Shown: piece by piece, positions 33,818 to 44,870 of the stretch
Numbering within the stretch: the stretch's first letter is position 1
Layout: each line of letters opens with the position of its first letter
From: Trema orientale
Taxonomy: Eukaryota; Streptophyta; Magnoliopsida; Rosales; Cannabaceae
Reading direction: 5' to 3'
Length of the DNA: 64,000 bases
Assembly: GCA_002914845.1 (NCBI GenBank)
Contig: JXTC01000080.1
Span: 506,474 to 570,473, forward strand
Notes under the pieces: generated by a model
Seen by the model: the letters and a program-made list of their open reading frames with translations, nothing else
Told to the model about the DNA's origin: nothing
The model's database searches: none
Translations under genes and position numbers: made by a program

Positions 33818-36800
33818 CTAAATGAAATCTGAGCCGCTACCAAAGTGTTCCAGGTCCGGATGAGTCCCACTCCCAGGCCTCCGAGGAGGAGCCCTGCAGC
33901 AAATTCAAAGAAAACAGAGGTAAACCAAGCTCCATGTTGTGTGCTAATGTATATGCATGTACACTACAAGACAGCAACTGGGAAAGCAATTACAAAGTAA
34001 CAAATAAGAAAATTAAGAGACACGTCTGTTTCCTATTCGAACACACCAAGAAATGGAAACATTTGAGCCCCCTTATATTCTGGTAGAAAATGACCAAGTT
34101 TTAAAACACATAACAAGAAGAAATACTAGATGTTTGCCATAGTTATAAAATTAATTTTTTTAGAACTTCCACTATCAACGTACCTCGTAAACCGATTGGG
34201 CTCAAAGCCAGGAACACCAGGCGGGCCATAAGGATCAAACCGAGCCCCAGGAGGCACACCCCTGTTTCCATGGATTTAACCGAATTTAAAATCCCCATGA
34301 GAAAATAATGGCATACATGTAAGAGAAGAAGAAACAAAGATAAAGCATTCTAAAACGACTCACGGTTGTGCCCCAGGAAAGCCAGGTTCTCCACCTCCAC
34401 CAAAAAAACGAGGATCATTAGGTCCTGGATTCACATTATGCTCAAATCGTAAGTCAGGAAGAACCAGATCAAGGTTTTTTGCAAGCATACATAGACAGCA
34501 AAGAATGCTCTTACTAACCTACAAGCATGTTCCCACTCCCGAAATCACCCCTAGAAGACATGAAACAAAGATATAAGATACCAACACATACCTGGAATGC
34601 CGACACATAACTGAACTGAATAACTAGCAAGCAAAATGACTTGTGATAAAAAATACCTGTGAGGATACATTCCAGCACCAGGCCCCGGAAAAAGATCACT
34701 ACCACCAACAGGATAAGCAGGAGGATACAAAACTCTGCAAACAAGGAAGGGCTCGATTTAATGATAAAACAAGCATTTGACAGTTACAAGATGCATGGAA
34801 CCGTGACTGGGCAGCAAAACAAACATAGCAACAATCATACAAAAATTTTCCATTGTGTTTCTCAAACCAAGACAACGTTGTGCCCTCTAGGATAGCATTT
34901 TTTTTATTTATTTACAGACTATACTAGAGTAGCACATAAAGTCACTCATAAGAAAATAACTGGGGAATGTGGCCAAATATGACCAGAAGGGGGAAATAAA
35001 AAAAAAAGTATGAGATCGTTAAAATTTATTGTAAACATACGACAAACTTCCCAAAATACCTTTATTGACAATTTTTACTATGACAATCTCAGTGTCCGAC
35101 TTAAAACCAATCATCACAATTACTTTCAAATTTAATAAATAAGAAAATTTATGACCTAACCACACTTTTCTAGACATCATTATAATGCTTCGTAGAACAT
35201 ATATCCGACCATTATAAGGTAGGGATAAGCAAAGTCAAATTTTTGTGATGCTTTTAGCCTCGAGCTCTTCAACAGCAGACGAGAAGTTGACCCAATAACT
35301 AGATTCTTTTATACCACAAATTTCTTGCCACTGTCCTTTCAGAGAATGCTTTTATTCACCTTACATGAATATCTGGACAAACTAATACGAAATCCAGGTC
35401 ATTCGTACGATTTTGCTTCCAGAAAGTCATACCAGCCCAACAGTCAGACTAAGCAAACTGCCATAGACGGAGAATTTTTTTAAACGGTTTCTACGCAACC
35501 AAAGAAATCATTCAGAGAACCAATAAAAAGAACTGTAGAACAGATTAGTTTAGCTACATTGTTCTATTAGCACACTCTAACAATTCAGTTATTTATTTGT
35601 TTTTTATTATTATTTTCATAAAGACAGACTATTATGTCTCCAGACCAAAACAGGACTACAAAAAGCCAGTATTATTGTTATTTGCTAATACCAGCGTGTC
35701 CAAGTGTGCTTGGGTACACATTGTTGGGGGGGTGGGCGGGGGGGTGGGGTTTTTTTTGTGTGTGTGTGTGTGTAAAAGGGAGGGAGAGACGGCGCATACC
35801 CTGAAGGATGTATGAAAACTCCGGAAGATTCAGGAACTCTAGAAACAGGCTCAGTTACATAGGGTCTTGATCCTTCACTAGTTTCCGAACTGCAAATAAC
35901 ACCAAGGAAAAGGACAGTCTGTGAGAAGAAAATTGACAATGACCATCCTTAAAATCCACGAGCTTCAAAATCATAAGAAATTCACCAAATCAGAACTTCG
36001 ACAGCAAGTGCTTATACCATTATTCTGTTTAAATACTGTATTCATGGAGGTACGACCACAACAACCAAGAACAAAAAGAAGTTCCAAAGTTATAACAACA
36101 TTTTGGCTTAAAAATGTGTTCAAACCTCAATATCTACATTTACTATCACAGATCAAAACTATAATTTCGGCAAAGTAAATGATCAATAAATGTTAAAGAG
36201 CCCAAAAGGAGCATATCATCAGTAAAATGCTCCACATCAAATCTTGTAGGCAATATGGTATACCGTATAGATCATCTATCAGTAAATAAATTCCTATAGC
36301 TATCATTAAATGGAGCAATTAGCAATCAAATAAAGCAACCCACCCATGGCTAGAAAGCACAAAACATTCCACTGCGCTAAAGCTGGTACAAATCCCAGGT
36401 TTAGCTCATATAATTTTCACAATCAAAATATCAATAAGAAGAAACCTTCCACTGAAGTGTCTTAAGTAAGACTGAAGTGATTAAACAGCAACTATAATGA
36501 TCTCAATCTCAATATATTAATATTCGAAAACTAGATACCTTCGAAGATTACTCGAGGAGCTAGCTTTCGAAGACCCATCTAATTTAGAGAAAATTTCCGA
36601 GTCCAGACTCTTAACAAGCTTATCCAAATTCTTGAACTGTGTTGAATAATTGCTGTCCCCATTTTCTCCAACATAGTCCCCCACACTGAAATTCAAAATT
36701 TCCAAAAAACGATTGCTCCAATTATTTTAAAAAAAAAATTCCCCAAATGGGAAAAATCAGAGAATAAGAAGAAAACCCTACTTGATTTCGAGATGAACAG

Positions 36801-37260
36801 GCTCAGAGCTCCCGTCAGCCAACGCATCAACAAGCAACTTGTCGTTCATTACAAGACACTTAACCAAGACTTTTTTAGAACCCTTTTCAGGGTTTGCGTA
36901 GACAAACGCGTACTCACCATCAACCTCGTTCCAGTGATCAATACCCACTTCATCTTCAACCCCAAAAACAAAGGCAAACGTTTCAGACCCAGAAAAAAAA
37001 AAAAAAAAAAAAAAAAATTCAAGAAATAAATAAAAACCCACTAATTTTTCCAGAAAAATGAAAAGAAAAGGTGGGAGACTAATACCAGAGGAGGAAGAAG
37101 AGAGAGCAGTATCGGAAAAAGCAGGGGGACCAGTGGCGGTGAGGACAAAACCGGAAGCGAGGAAAGAGGCGTGAACGGCAAAAGCAACCTTGTCGTAGTT
37201 GTTACGGAAGGATGGCCTGGAGGCTCTGATCACCGCCATTACAGACTTATCGGTCGCCAT
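33818..37260 (-). CDS. PI31: Proteasome regulator PI31 (PSMF1 homologue), nine exons
   Basis: Binds the 20S proteasome and modulates its activity or assembly in cytosol and nucleus (family knowledge). Exons, minus strand: 37086-37260, 36782-36953, 36539-36685, 35800-35889, 34657-34734, 34519-34550, 34364-34424, 34184-34261, 33818-33893. All have GT/AG borders and join in frame to 302 residues, the length I know for the Arabidopsis protein. Residues 1 to about 150 form the FP (Fbxo7/PI31) domain, with FRNNYDKVAFAVHASFLASG, GIDHWNEVDGEYAFVYANPE and FKNLDKLVKSLDSEI. The C-terminal half is Pro/Gly-rich (SDLFPGPGAGMYP, GARFDPYGPPGVPG) and ends HPDLEHFGSGSDFI, containing the conserved PDLEHF tail. 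The start is the ATG at 37258-37260; upstream in-frame codons have no ATG. Intron 4 holds a G-tract and (GT)n block. Confidence 0.96.
35726..35773. repeat. G-quadruplex-like tract plus (GT)n in PI31 intron 4
   Basis: Four G runs separated by single bases (G7-T-G3-C-G7-T-G4) at 35726-35749, then T8, then (GT)n. On the pre-mRNA this is a CA repeat and C-runs 25-75 nt downstream of the exon 4 donor. Confidence 0.8.
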
Positions 37261-38601
37261 TGCTGGTTCCAAATTCGAAAAGCCAAAGACAAATTTAGGG
37301 GATTTTGGTTACCGGAGGGTTTCTTGCGTGTGAGGTTTTTTGAGAGAGTGGAATGAAGATCGCGGTGAACCGTGACACACGTCTGGATTCTGGGTTTTTA
37401 TGCATACGTAGTATTATACGCCACGTGGGTATTCTACTGCAGATAACGGTGTCGTTTCATCTTGTTTTCGTTTTGGTATGTTGTCGTTGAAGTAGAGGCT
37501 ACGAAATTTTATTTTGATTTTTGGCATGTTTGGCCCTCATATTATTGGTAATTAGTAAGGTGGTCTATTTATTTTGCCAATTAAGTTCATAAGTTTTAGG
37601 AATGTTAGCAATTAAGTTTTTTTATTAGTAATTGTCAAAATATTTGATAGATTTTTTTTCCAAAAAAAAAATATTCGATAGATTTGAGCATTTTTAAGTC
37701 GAATACAATATTTTTAAACGGTAAAATCAATATTTTTACTGGCACTAGTTGAAATTAGAATGAAAATAACTAAAAGTATTAACAAAATAATTAAAAAATT
37801 TCAAAAGTAGAATAATGTAAGATTTTTCTTTCTATTTCTTTTCTAAACTAATTAGTTTTAGTGACATACCAAGTTTGCCATTTTAAAACATTGCAGGTGT
37901 TTGCCATTTTAAAACATTGCAGGTGACTTAAACATATTCAATTTCATAAAAACTTTAACTTCAATAAACGAAAAAGACCTAATTGCTAGGGTTTGTAAAG
38001 TCTAATGACCTAATTATTAACAAAACAACTCAATAATTATTTTGCCAACCTGCAAATAATATAGGGCCAAATATGCCAAAATCTCTTCTTTTATTTTTTA
38101 TTTTTAATAGGAAGAGGCTATGAAATTTTAAAAGGGTAAACAAATTAATATTTTTTTTTTAATTTCATCTACTCTTTGATTAACCCTATTTGATAAAAGA
38201 TGCATTTGTACATTGTAATTATAGAGGGTAACAAAATTATTCTTTCTAATATTGTTTTATGATTAATCTAAGAAAATTATCAAATAAAATCGTTCAAAAA
38301 TGATGAATTTGTTAATTATTTCTATATGTCCTATTTCCATCCGTTTGATTTTTTTTTTTTTTTTTTCATCGGTTTGTTACCTATATCCAAACCGATTAAA
38401 CTATTTTTATTTTCAATGAAAGGATTTTGTTTCATTTACGCTTTATCTAAGTCCATGGTTTTTTGCTCAAATTAGTTAAATCCATGTTTACTAGTCTGTA
38501 ATATAGAGTAAAATAATATAAATTAAGAAAGTGTTTCTATTTTTTTTATTCTGTGTGTGTTTAATTGCACATTTAGGACACAAATACAAAAATAAATAAA
38601 A
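37261..38601. other. Upstream region of PI31 and AT-rich spacer
   Basis: The PI31 promoter should lie just above 37260 (ACACGTCT at 37377-37384 and CCACGTGG at 37420-37427 are ACGT-core sites). The rest is AT-rich. A short tandem duplication of TTGCCATTTTAAAACATTGCAGG lies at about 37875-37923. Confidence 0.4.
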
Positions 38602-38955
38602 GGGATAATTGTAAAAAAATACTCTGAAGTTTGGGAGTTCTGCAAATTAAACCCTGAAGTTTGGACGCTGCAAAATAATACCCTGAAATTAAGAATTTCT
38701 GAAAATTAATACCCTGGACAGATTTTTTAATCAATTTTAAGAACAAAAAAATAATAATATCCTCCATTAAAACTAGATTAATTCATATTATTCATCTTAA
38801 TTTTAAGGATATTATTGTATTTTATCAGTTAAAAATCAACACAGGTATTAATTTTCAGAAATTCGTAATCTCAGGATATTATTTTATAGAATCCAAACTT
38901 CAGATTTTAAATTGCATAACATCCAAACATGATGGTATTTTTTTGTAATTATCCC
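38602..38955. mobile_element. MULE-type MITE with ~150-bp inverted arms and perfect 9-bp target duplication
   Basis: Starts GGGATAATTG and ends AATTATCCC, and the two arms are imperfect inverted repeats for most of the 354-bp length. TAAATAAAA is duplicated exactly at 38593-38601 and 38956-38964. It is the intact paralogue of the interrupted copy at 28077-28791. Confidence 0.88.
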
Positions 38956-39595
38956 TAAATAAAATTTATATAGTCAGTTACATTAAACGATAATGACTTA
39001 ATTTTTGAGTTTTTAGTACCCTCCAAACTCTTCCTTCGCGCTTTTCTCATTACGGATTAGCAAGGAAACATGTCACTCATGTATAATAACATCTAAGACA
39101 AAAGCAAAATATAAAAATTAGCTTTTGTATTGGATGTTAATTACCTTGGCATCAGCCAACAGGTGTCATGGAATCTGAGACCAGTGTATTGAAAAATATT
39201 GAAATTCAAAATTCTCACTACTTAGCTTATAATGCAACGGGGCAATTTGGTCCTTAATATCAGTATCGTGCCTCAACTTGCTCAAGTGTATGGGAGAAGC
39301 TGATAGAACTACCCCATTTAAGATTAAGAATAATATTTGCTTAATTTAGGGGGATAATTTTTCCTCAAAAATTAAAAAAGGGGGTTGGGGGTAATAATTT
39401 GATATTTTATAAAGATATTGAGGTGCAACTGTGCAATGTAAAGTATTGTTTAATGGGGCTTGAAAATTTGAAATTGACACTCCACTTGATTCATTTTCTT
39501 TACAGTATTCTACAAAAAATACACTCGAAAGTAATAATAATAATAACCCAGAAATAAAAAAAAAGGGCCTCTAACTCTTAATACCACCCACCCAT
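38956..39595. other. Spacer and 3' flank of the AGP-like gene
   Basis: No gene seen. The last ~100 bp is the probable 3' UTR of the minus-strand gene. Confidence 0.4.
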
Positions 39596-40105
39596 TTATA
39601 CAGTTGCATTTGCAGTTGCAGGAGAGCCAGGCACTGAAGAAGCAGCGTCGTTTTTATGTCTTCCAGTGGCTCTTATGTAGCAAAACACGGCCACCAAGAA
39701 GGTGGTGGCAAGCCCTCCAAGGATCACACCCCCACCTGCTACTGACTTATCTATCGACTTGTGGTGTTTACTCACGTGGACATTCTGGACATGGATGCCC
39801 GCATTCTGTTCGACCATTTGCCCCAGTGGGGTTTGGTGCAGACCACTTTCTTTTGAAGGCTGAGCTTTTCCCTCCTTTTGGGGAGCTTTTCCTTTGCTCG
39901 GGCCTGGAGCTGGTACATTCGAGGATTTGGTCACTTCGGGTTGGTGGTTTCCTAGCTTTCTATTCATGGGTGTTTTAGCTTCATATGGACTTGGAGCTGG
40001 TGAGTTGGATAATGGTTCCGAGCTAGATTGGACCATGGCCTGAGCTTGGACTAGACCCAGATAAGCATTTGATAAGATCAAGCAAAGAAGAAGTAGCTGA
40101 GCCAT
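39596..40105 (-). CDS. Proline-rich, arabinogalactan-like single-pass membrane protein (169 aa)
   Basis: Single exon. Residues 1-22 are a signal peptide (MAQLLLLCLILSNAYLGLVQ then AQ). Residues 23-120 are Ser/Pro/Lys-rich with SPAPSP and VPAPGPSKGKAP, motifs that are hydroxylated and O-glycosylated in arabinogalactan proteins. A SKHHKSIDKSVAGGG block precedes a transmembrane helix at about 123-144 (GGVILGGLATTFLVAVFCYI), followed by a short basic, then Ser/Ala-rich cytosolic tail. I recognise the HHKS.DKSVAGGGVI.GGLATTFLVAVFCYIRATGRH segment as a conserved plant family of unknown function. It should sit in the plasma membrane with a glycosylated outer domain. It is not a GPI type, because the charged tail follows the helix. 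A TATA box lies about 70 bp upstream. Confidence 0.88.
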   Translation of the reverse strand: MAQLLLLCLILSNAYLGLVQAQAMVQSSSEPLSNSPAPSPYEAKTPMNRKLGNHQPEVTKSSNVPAPGPSKGKAPQKEGKAQPSKESGLHQTPLGQMVEQNAGIHVQNVHVSKHHKSIDKSVAGGGVILGGLATTFLVAVFCYIRATGRHKNDAASSVPGSPATANATV

Positions 40106-40174
40106 TTTGAGAACTGGTGCTGTCTTGCAGATGCTTGTTCTCAGGCAATGGGAATTAAGATTGTGGTGCAGCGT

Positions 40175-40182
40175 ATTTTATA
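40175..40182 (-). promoter_or_regulatory. Likely TATA box of the AGP-like gene
   Basis: The minus strand reads TATAAAAT 70 bp upstream of the ATG at 40103-40105. Confidence 0.55.
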
Positions 40183-40189
40183 GGGGTTT

Positions 40190-42380
40190 TGGATTGAGAG
40201 CAGATCATATAACCGTGTGGCTTGATGGAAATTTCGCTTTATCAGATTCCGTAAATAGTTTATTGAGTTTTGTGATTTGATTTAATGGGGGTTGTCCTTG
40301 GAACAGGGAAAATTGAAGGCGATACACGTGTAAGCATTACAATATTTAGGCATACAACTAAGATTCAATCAAGGGAACAAGATCTCTAATATGTTTATTT
40401 GCCAACTTGTGCAATTCAATTAAAATGAATTGGAGCTCATATGACAGAACAATTAAATAAACTTTCTACTCCTTGTTACATGAAGATATTCAGAAGCTGC
40501 TTAATACTACCTGGCTATTCTCTTATAAAAGGGTCAAAATTTGATTATCAATTATGATTCCCCTGCTAGTTGTTGCGGAAACCATTTTCTGCTTCTTACT
40601 GCAAACTGTGAGAAAAGACGGAAAAAAAGGGTTCTTTTGTAAAACTTTTGAAAATTTAGCATCTGTGGAAAATTAGTTCATTTAGAGATATGCACTATTG
40701 AATTGATGATACAAACTTCAAATCAGGATTCATTTGTCTTTGGATAAAATTCACAGGACTACCACTTCAGGGGACAATCCCAATAAACAATCTCCTTGGC
40801 CCTGATTTACATGATCGTGTCCTAGTATGACAATGTATAGGAAACCACTAGATAAGGCTGGTCAAAAAAATTGTAGGAATGAAACTTATTCTCAATTCTC
40901 TGTCCAAACACTGTCAACTTGAAAAATAGCACAATGTGCCTCATGTCTTTTAAACATCTTAAAGCACTGAATTTAAGATGTTTGCTGAATGAATAGCTAT
41001 GTCTTCTTGTTTTTTATCCCTGAATGATATGTCTATATAGATTCATGCATACTTTCATTTACAATGTAACAAGAATGATTGGTTTGATATGGAGTTGCAT
41101 ATCTTAATCTTGGAATATATGTATGTTGGTAAATGTTGAAATTATCTTGACTTGCGTATGGGTACTCTCCAATGGGGAGAGTGATCATTAATTGACCTAC
41201 TCAATCCATAACCTACAATTAATGCAATGTTTTGGGAATCATAGACATGGACCAGAGTTAAAAATTGTAAAGCTAACATGCTCATAAATATATTATTCAA
41301 CTTCTCATTTGAATCATTGATTAATAAATAAATTAGTTAAAATATATATAATAAAGGAAAAATTAGAAGTTGCCTAAAGGACAGGAAACAAAAGATGTAC
41401 TAGAGAAGTTGGCGAGAAGAGACCAAAGCAGTGGAGTCTCCATTTGAATAGGAAAGTTTGTGTCAGTTATTGTCTCTTGCATTATAGGAATCTGATTGCA
41501 TTAGGTCGCTTCAATTGCTATATTCATCATAGAGTAGATATTGGTTTTGGTTAAGATCCTTTGCCAGCTCATTTTCCATGGAGCTATAGGTTGGCGATTG
41601 CACGTGCATAGAAGCCTCTGACCTCACCAAAGTGCAAATAACCATGCATTTTTCCCCCCATAATATTAAGATTAATTATTTACCAAATATTTTACCTTTC
41701 TACTATATCACCTCTCCCTCAACTAGCTTAAATTGTTTCTTAACTTAGTATTTAATTTCCAGAGATGTTTAAAGAGCATAATTTTGTTGATCACCTAATC
41801 ACGATATAGATCACGATATGATAACATGTGATTGGAATTTAGACCAATAGTTATCCTACTTGGTTCAGTTTAGTTGGCTTCTTCTTTTTTTTTTTTTTAT
41901 AATTTTAAGTTAGCTGCTTGAGTTTATGACAATCTTAGGCTTGGGATCCACATATGTTGAAAGAGAAAGAAAATGTTTTCGATGATGTAATTGCCAAAAA
42001 CTTTGATGGGGAAAGAGCCAAAATCTTGATTGTAGTAAGAAGCTGCAAAAGCCGGCTCCATCTTCCCATGTAATAATATTGTTGAGGGCAATGATAAGTA
42101 AAGAGAAAAAGCAAATGAAATACATAAAACAGAACCATCTAATAAATTCTAAACCAACCTTTCAGCAAGAGGTAACACCTCCACCAGCTACCTTCAATGG
42201 AAAACACACACATAAAATAAATTAACCATACTTCATTGGATCCAGTAATATTAGTTTTAGTGGTAACGGGGGGGGAAAAAAAAAATGAAGTAAAGAATCA
42301 CATGGATCCAGCCAGTAATTATTAATTTAAAACTAATATTATAGCTTTTTAAAATAATAAAAAGGGGAAAAAAAAAAAGG
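40190..42380. other. Intergenic spacer
   Basis: No gene, tRNA or bordered transposon recognised. AT-rich with a T run at 41886-41900 and an A/G run near 42268-42284. Confidence 0.4.
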
Positions 42381-42451
42381 TGCACCAGCCGGGAATCGAA
42401 CCCGGGTCTGTACCGTGGCAGGGTACTATTCTACCACTAGACCACTGGTGC
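42381..42451 (-). tRNA. tRNA-Gly (GCC)
   Basis: Complete 71-nt cloverleaf. The acceptor GCACCAG pairs with CTGGTGC, followed by discriminator A. The A box is TGGTCTAGTGGTAGA, the anticodon GCC lies in CTGCCAC, and the T arm is CCGGGTTCGATTCCCGG. An A/T run follows on the minus strand (TTTTTTTT at 42371-42378), suitable as a Pol III stop. Confidence 0.97.
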
Positions 42452-42589
42452 TTGGATGTTATTAGGGTTTGTTTATTTTTTTTCCTCTTGTATTGGGGTG
42501 TAAATTTTAATATTTTGGTTAAATATGAAGCTTGAGTTGGGTGACCTAAAAAGAAACTTTGCAAGTTGCAAAGTAGATAAAAAAGGAAA

Positions 42590-44650
42590 CCGACGACAGC
42601 TTATAAAACGATAACAAAAATAGAAAAACGACAATGAATCCCGTGTAAGGTTAAAGAGAATAAGGGAGTGACACGACAATTGTATTGAACAAAAGCAATA
42701 CTTGAAAAAAAAAAAAAAAAGAAAAGAAAAACAAAACCAAAAACAAATAAAAATTCCAAAAAAGACCATGAACACTGGAAAACGACAAGAAAATATATTA
42801 TTATATACCCGAAAACCACAAAGAAAAGGAAAATGACAACAGACAATAAAACACTCCAGCAAATAAATAAAAAACGAAAACAAAAACTGAAACGTCAGGG
42901 AAAATGGAAAAATATCAAAGCCACAATTGAAGAAGAAAACTCTAATATAAAACGACAGGAAAATAAAATCACAGTAGTACGCGAAAAACAGAATAAGGGG
43001 TTATTTTCTCTGTTGCCTCCCAAACTATAAGGATCCCGATTTAACTTTCAAAAAGTATTAATCTATACCCCAAATCCAATTATAACTGTTTCTCAGTTTA
43101 ACTCTTAAAATTTTAGAGGTCGAACTTTCACTACCGAAATTATGGATTTTTTTTTTTTTTTAACCTCAGTCTTCGTGATCATTGGTAGGGTCAGAATTTC
43201 ATAATTCTATTTTCATCGGCTACGTGACATATTGATTATTTACGGAAGGTATGAATAAATTTTCTGAAAGGATAATTGCTAAATTTTGAAGGCATATAAC
43301 AGATAAGATCGAGTAAATATCTAAATTGATCATCAAAATCAAATCAAGTAAGTACCTTATTTTGACTAAGTGGATTATTTAATTTGATTGTTTGAAATTG
43401 TTTGGAGTATAAAGTCTCTTTAAGTGGTTGGATTGATTGACTTGAATAGTTTGATTTGATTAGAGTGACTTGTTTGGTATTTGACTGACTTAAATTGTTT
43501 GATTTAATTGGATTGACTTATTTGGTGTTTCATGACTTGAATTTTTTGGATTGATTATCTTGAACTGATTTTTGACTAAAATGCTTTGTTTTATGCCTGC
43601 TTGTTTGGATTGAACCATTTGAAATGTGATTGAATTATTTGATTAGTTTTGTGTTTACTTGTTTAGATGCAATTGAATAATTATTTGGTGTGATGAGTTG
43701 ATTAATGTAATTGATCGACAATAAACTCTTCCTATTTACCTATAAATACAAGATATTCTATTTATTTAGAGACTACTCACCTTTTTCTACACAACCTCTA
43801 CTCTATAGCCATCTTCCATTTTCTCTTCTGCGAGGAAATTAGAACTACATTAAGGCATGATTCATACAAAGGGTATGTATGCAGTTTTCATGAGCACAAC
43901 CCAATCAATTAACTAATTTTTTCCTCTCTTTACAAATTAAGAATCACAAGTGATCATAAATCCTCTATAAAATTCGATTGTAGAATTTAACATCTATAAT
44001 CATATTCTACGTAAATGATGGACTAAAACTAAGAAAAGAAGAAGAATTCAAGGAGTAAAATAGTAACATTAGAAAGTTCAACGGCCAAACCAAGTTACTA
44101 AGATCTAACAAAGTTCACGTTAGCACATTGGCACTTATCAAAATTTAGAGGCTAAATTGGTACATACATTATAGTTTAGGGGCAAAATTGAGAATCATCC
44201 CAAAAGTAAAACATAAGCGAAATACATGAAACGACAAGAAAAAGGTCAATCTACTATATGGAGCACTCAGGACAGGATGAGGAGAAACGATAACAATACG
44301 TTAAAACGACGGGAAGCACAACAACAACATGAGTTTGACCCAAAACTAAACGACAATTTATGTACAAAACGACAATAAATGTTGAGGCGAGTATGAAAGG
44401 AAAACGACAGCATCAGAGGCAAACGAACGTACTAGAAACGACAACAAGGGGGAAAAACCGGAATGCGACCGTAAAGACTAAAATGGAAAAACGACCTCGA
44501 CAATCAAACGGCAAAAATATTTAGAAAGGCAATAAGTATAAACGAGAACATCAGAAGTACAATTAAAAACGACATGAAAGTATAAACGACAATATTACCG
44601 AGACACCAACATAAAAGTGTGACAAAAATTGCAAAAACGACATTTAAAAA
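42590..44650. repeat. Dispersed AACGACA motif field, split by a TIR element
   Basis: The heptamer AACGACA, often extended to AACGACANGAAA, recurs in one orientation at roughly 42627, 42778, 42951, 44229, 44349, 44368, 44402, 44437, 44569, 44583 and 44635, with near matches between (ACGATAAC, ACGACGGG, ACGACCTC). The hits fall in two blocks, 42590-42990 and 44225-44650. The block between them is a separate element. The right block ends just before the leader of the gene at 44871. Confidence 0.7.
42998..44205. mobile_element. TIR element (about 1.2 kb) inside the AACGACA field
   Basis: The left end GGGTTATTTTCTCTGTTGCC..CCCAAACTATAA and the inverted right end GGGATGATTCTCAATTTTGCC..CTAAACTATAA are similar over about 35 bp, as in Mutator-like MITEs. 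The interior has degenerate TTTGATTGGATTGACTTG-type repeats at 43370-43640. No clear target duplication and no transposase. Borders approximate. Confidence 0.5.
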
Positions 44651-44870
44651 AGCCATTATCAATTTGCATTCATCCAAAATTCCCGACCACCAAAAAAAAG
44701 AGGAAAAAAAAAAAATCTCAGCACAATACAGTATAGAGTATAGACAGTACACACTGTTGTTCTGTTTCACAAATCTCTTCATCTGGACTGTGGAGCAGCC
44801 TCTTCTTCTCCTTCTTCTTCCCAAGTTTGTCTTCAAAACCCTAACCCCATCACCAGAAATTGGTTCCGAA

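Noticed and set aside
42349..42564. Open frame of 71 codons on the minus strand
   Set aside because: It covers the tRNA-Gly gene and flanking low-complexity sequence.
42590..44650. AACGACA repeats as a CRISPR-like array
   Set aside because: The motif is only 7-12 bp, spacing is irregular, there are no uniform spacers or cas genes, and the genome is eukaryotic.
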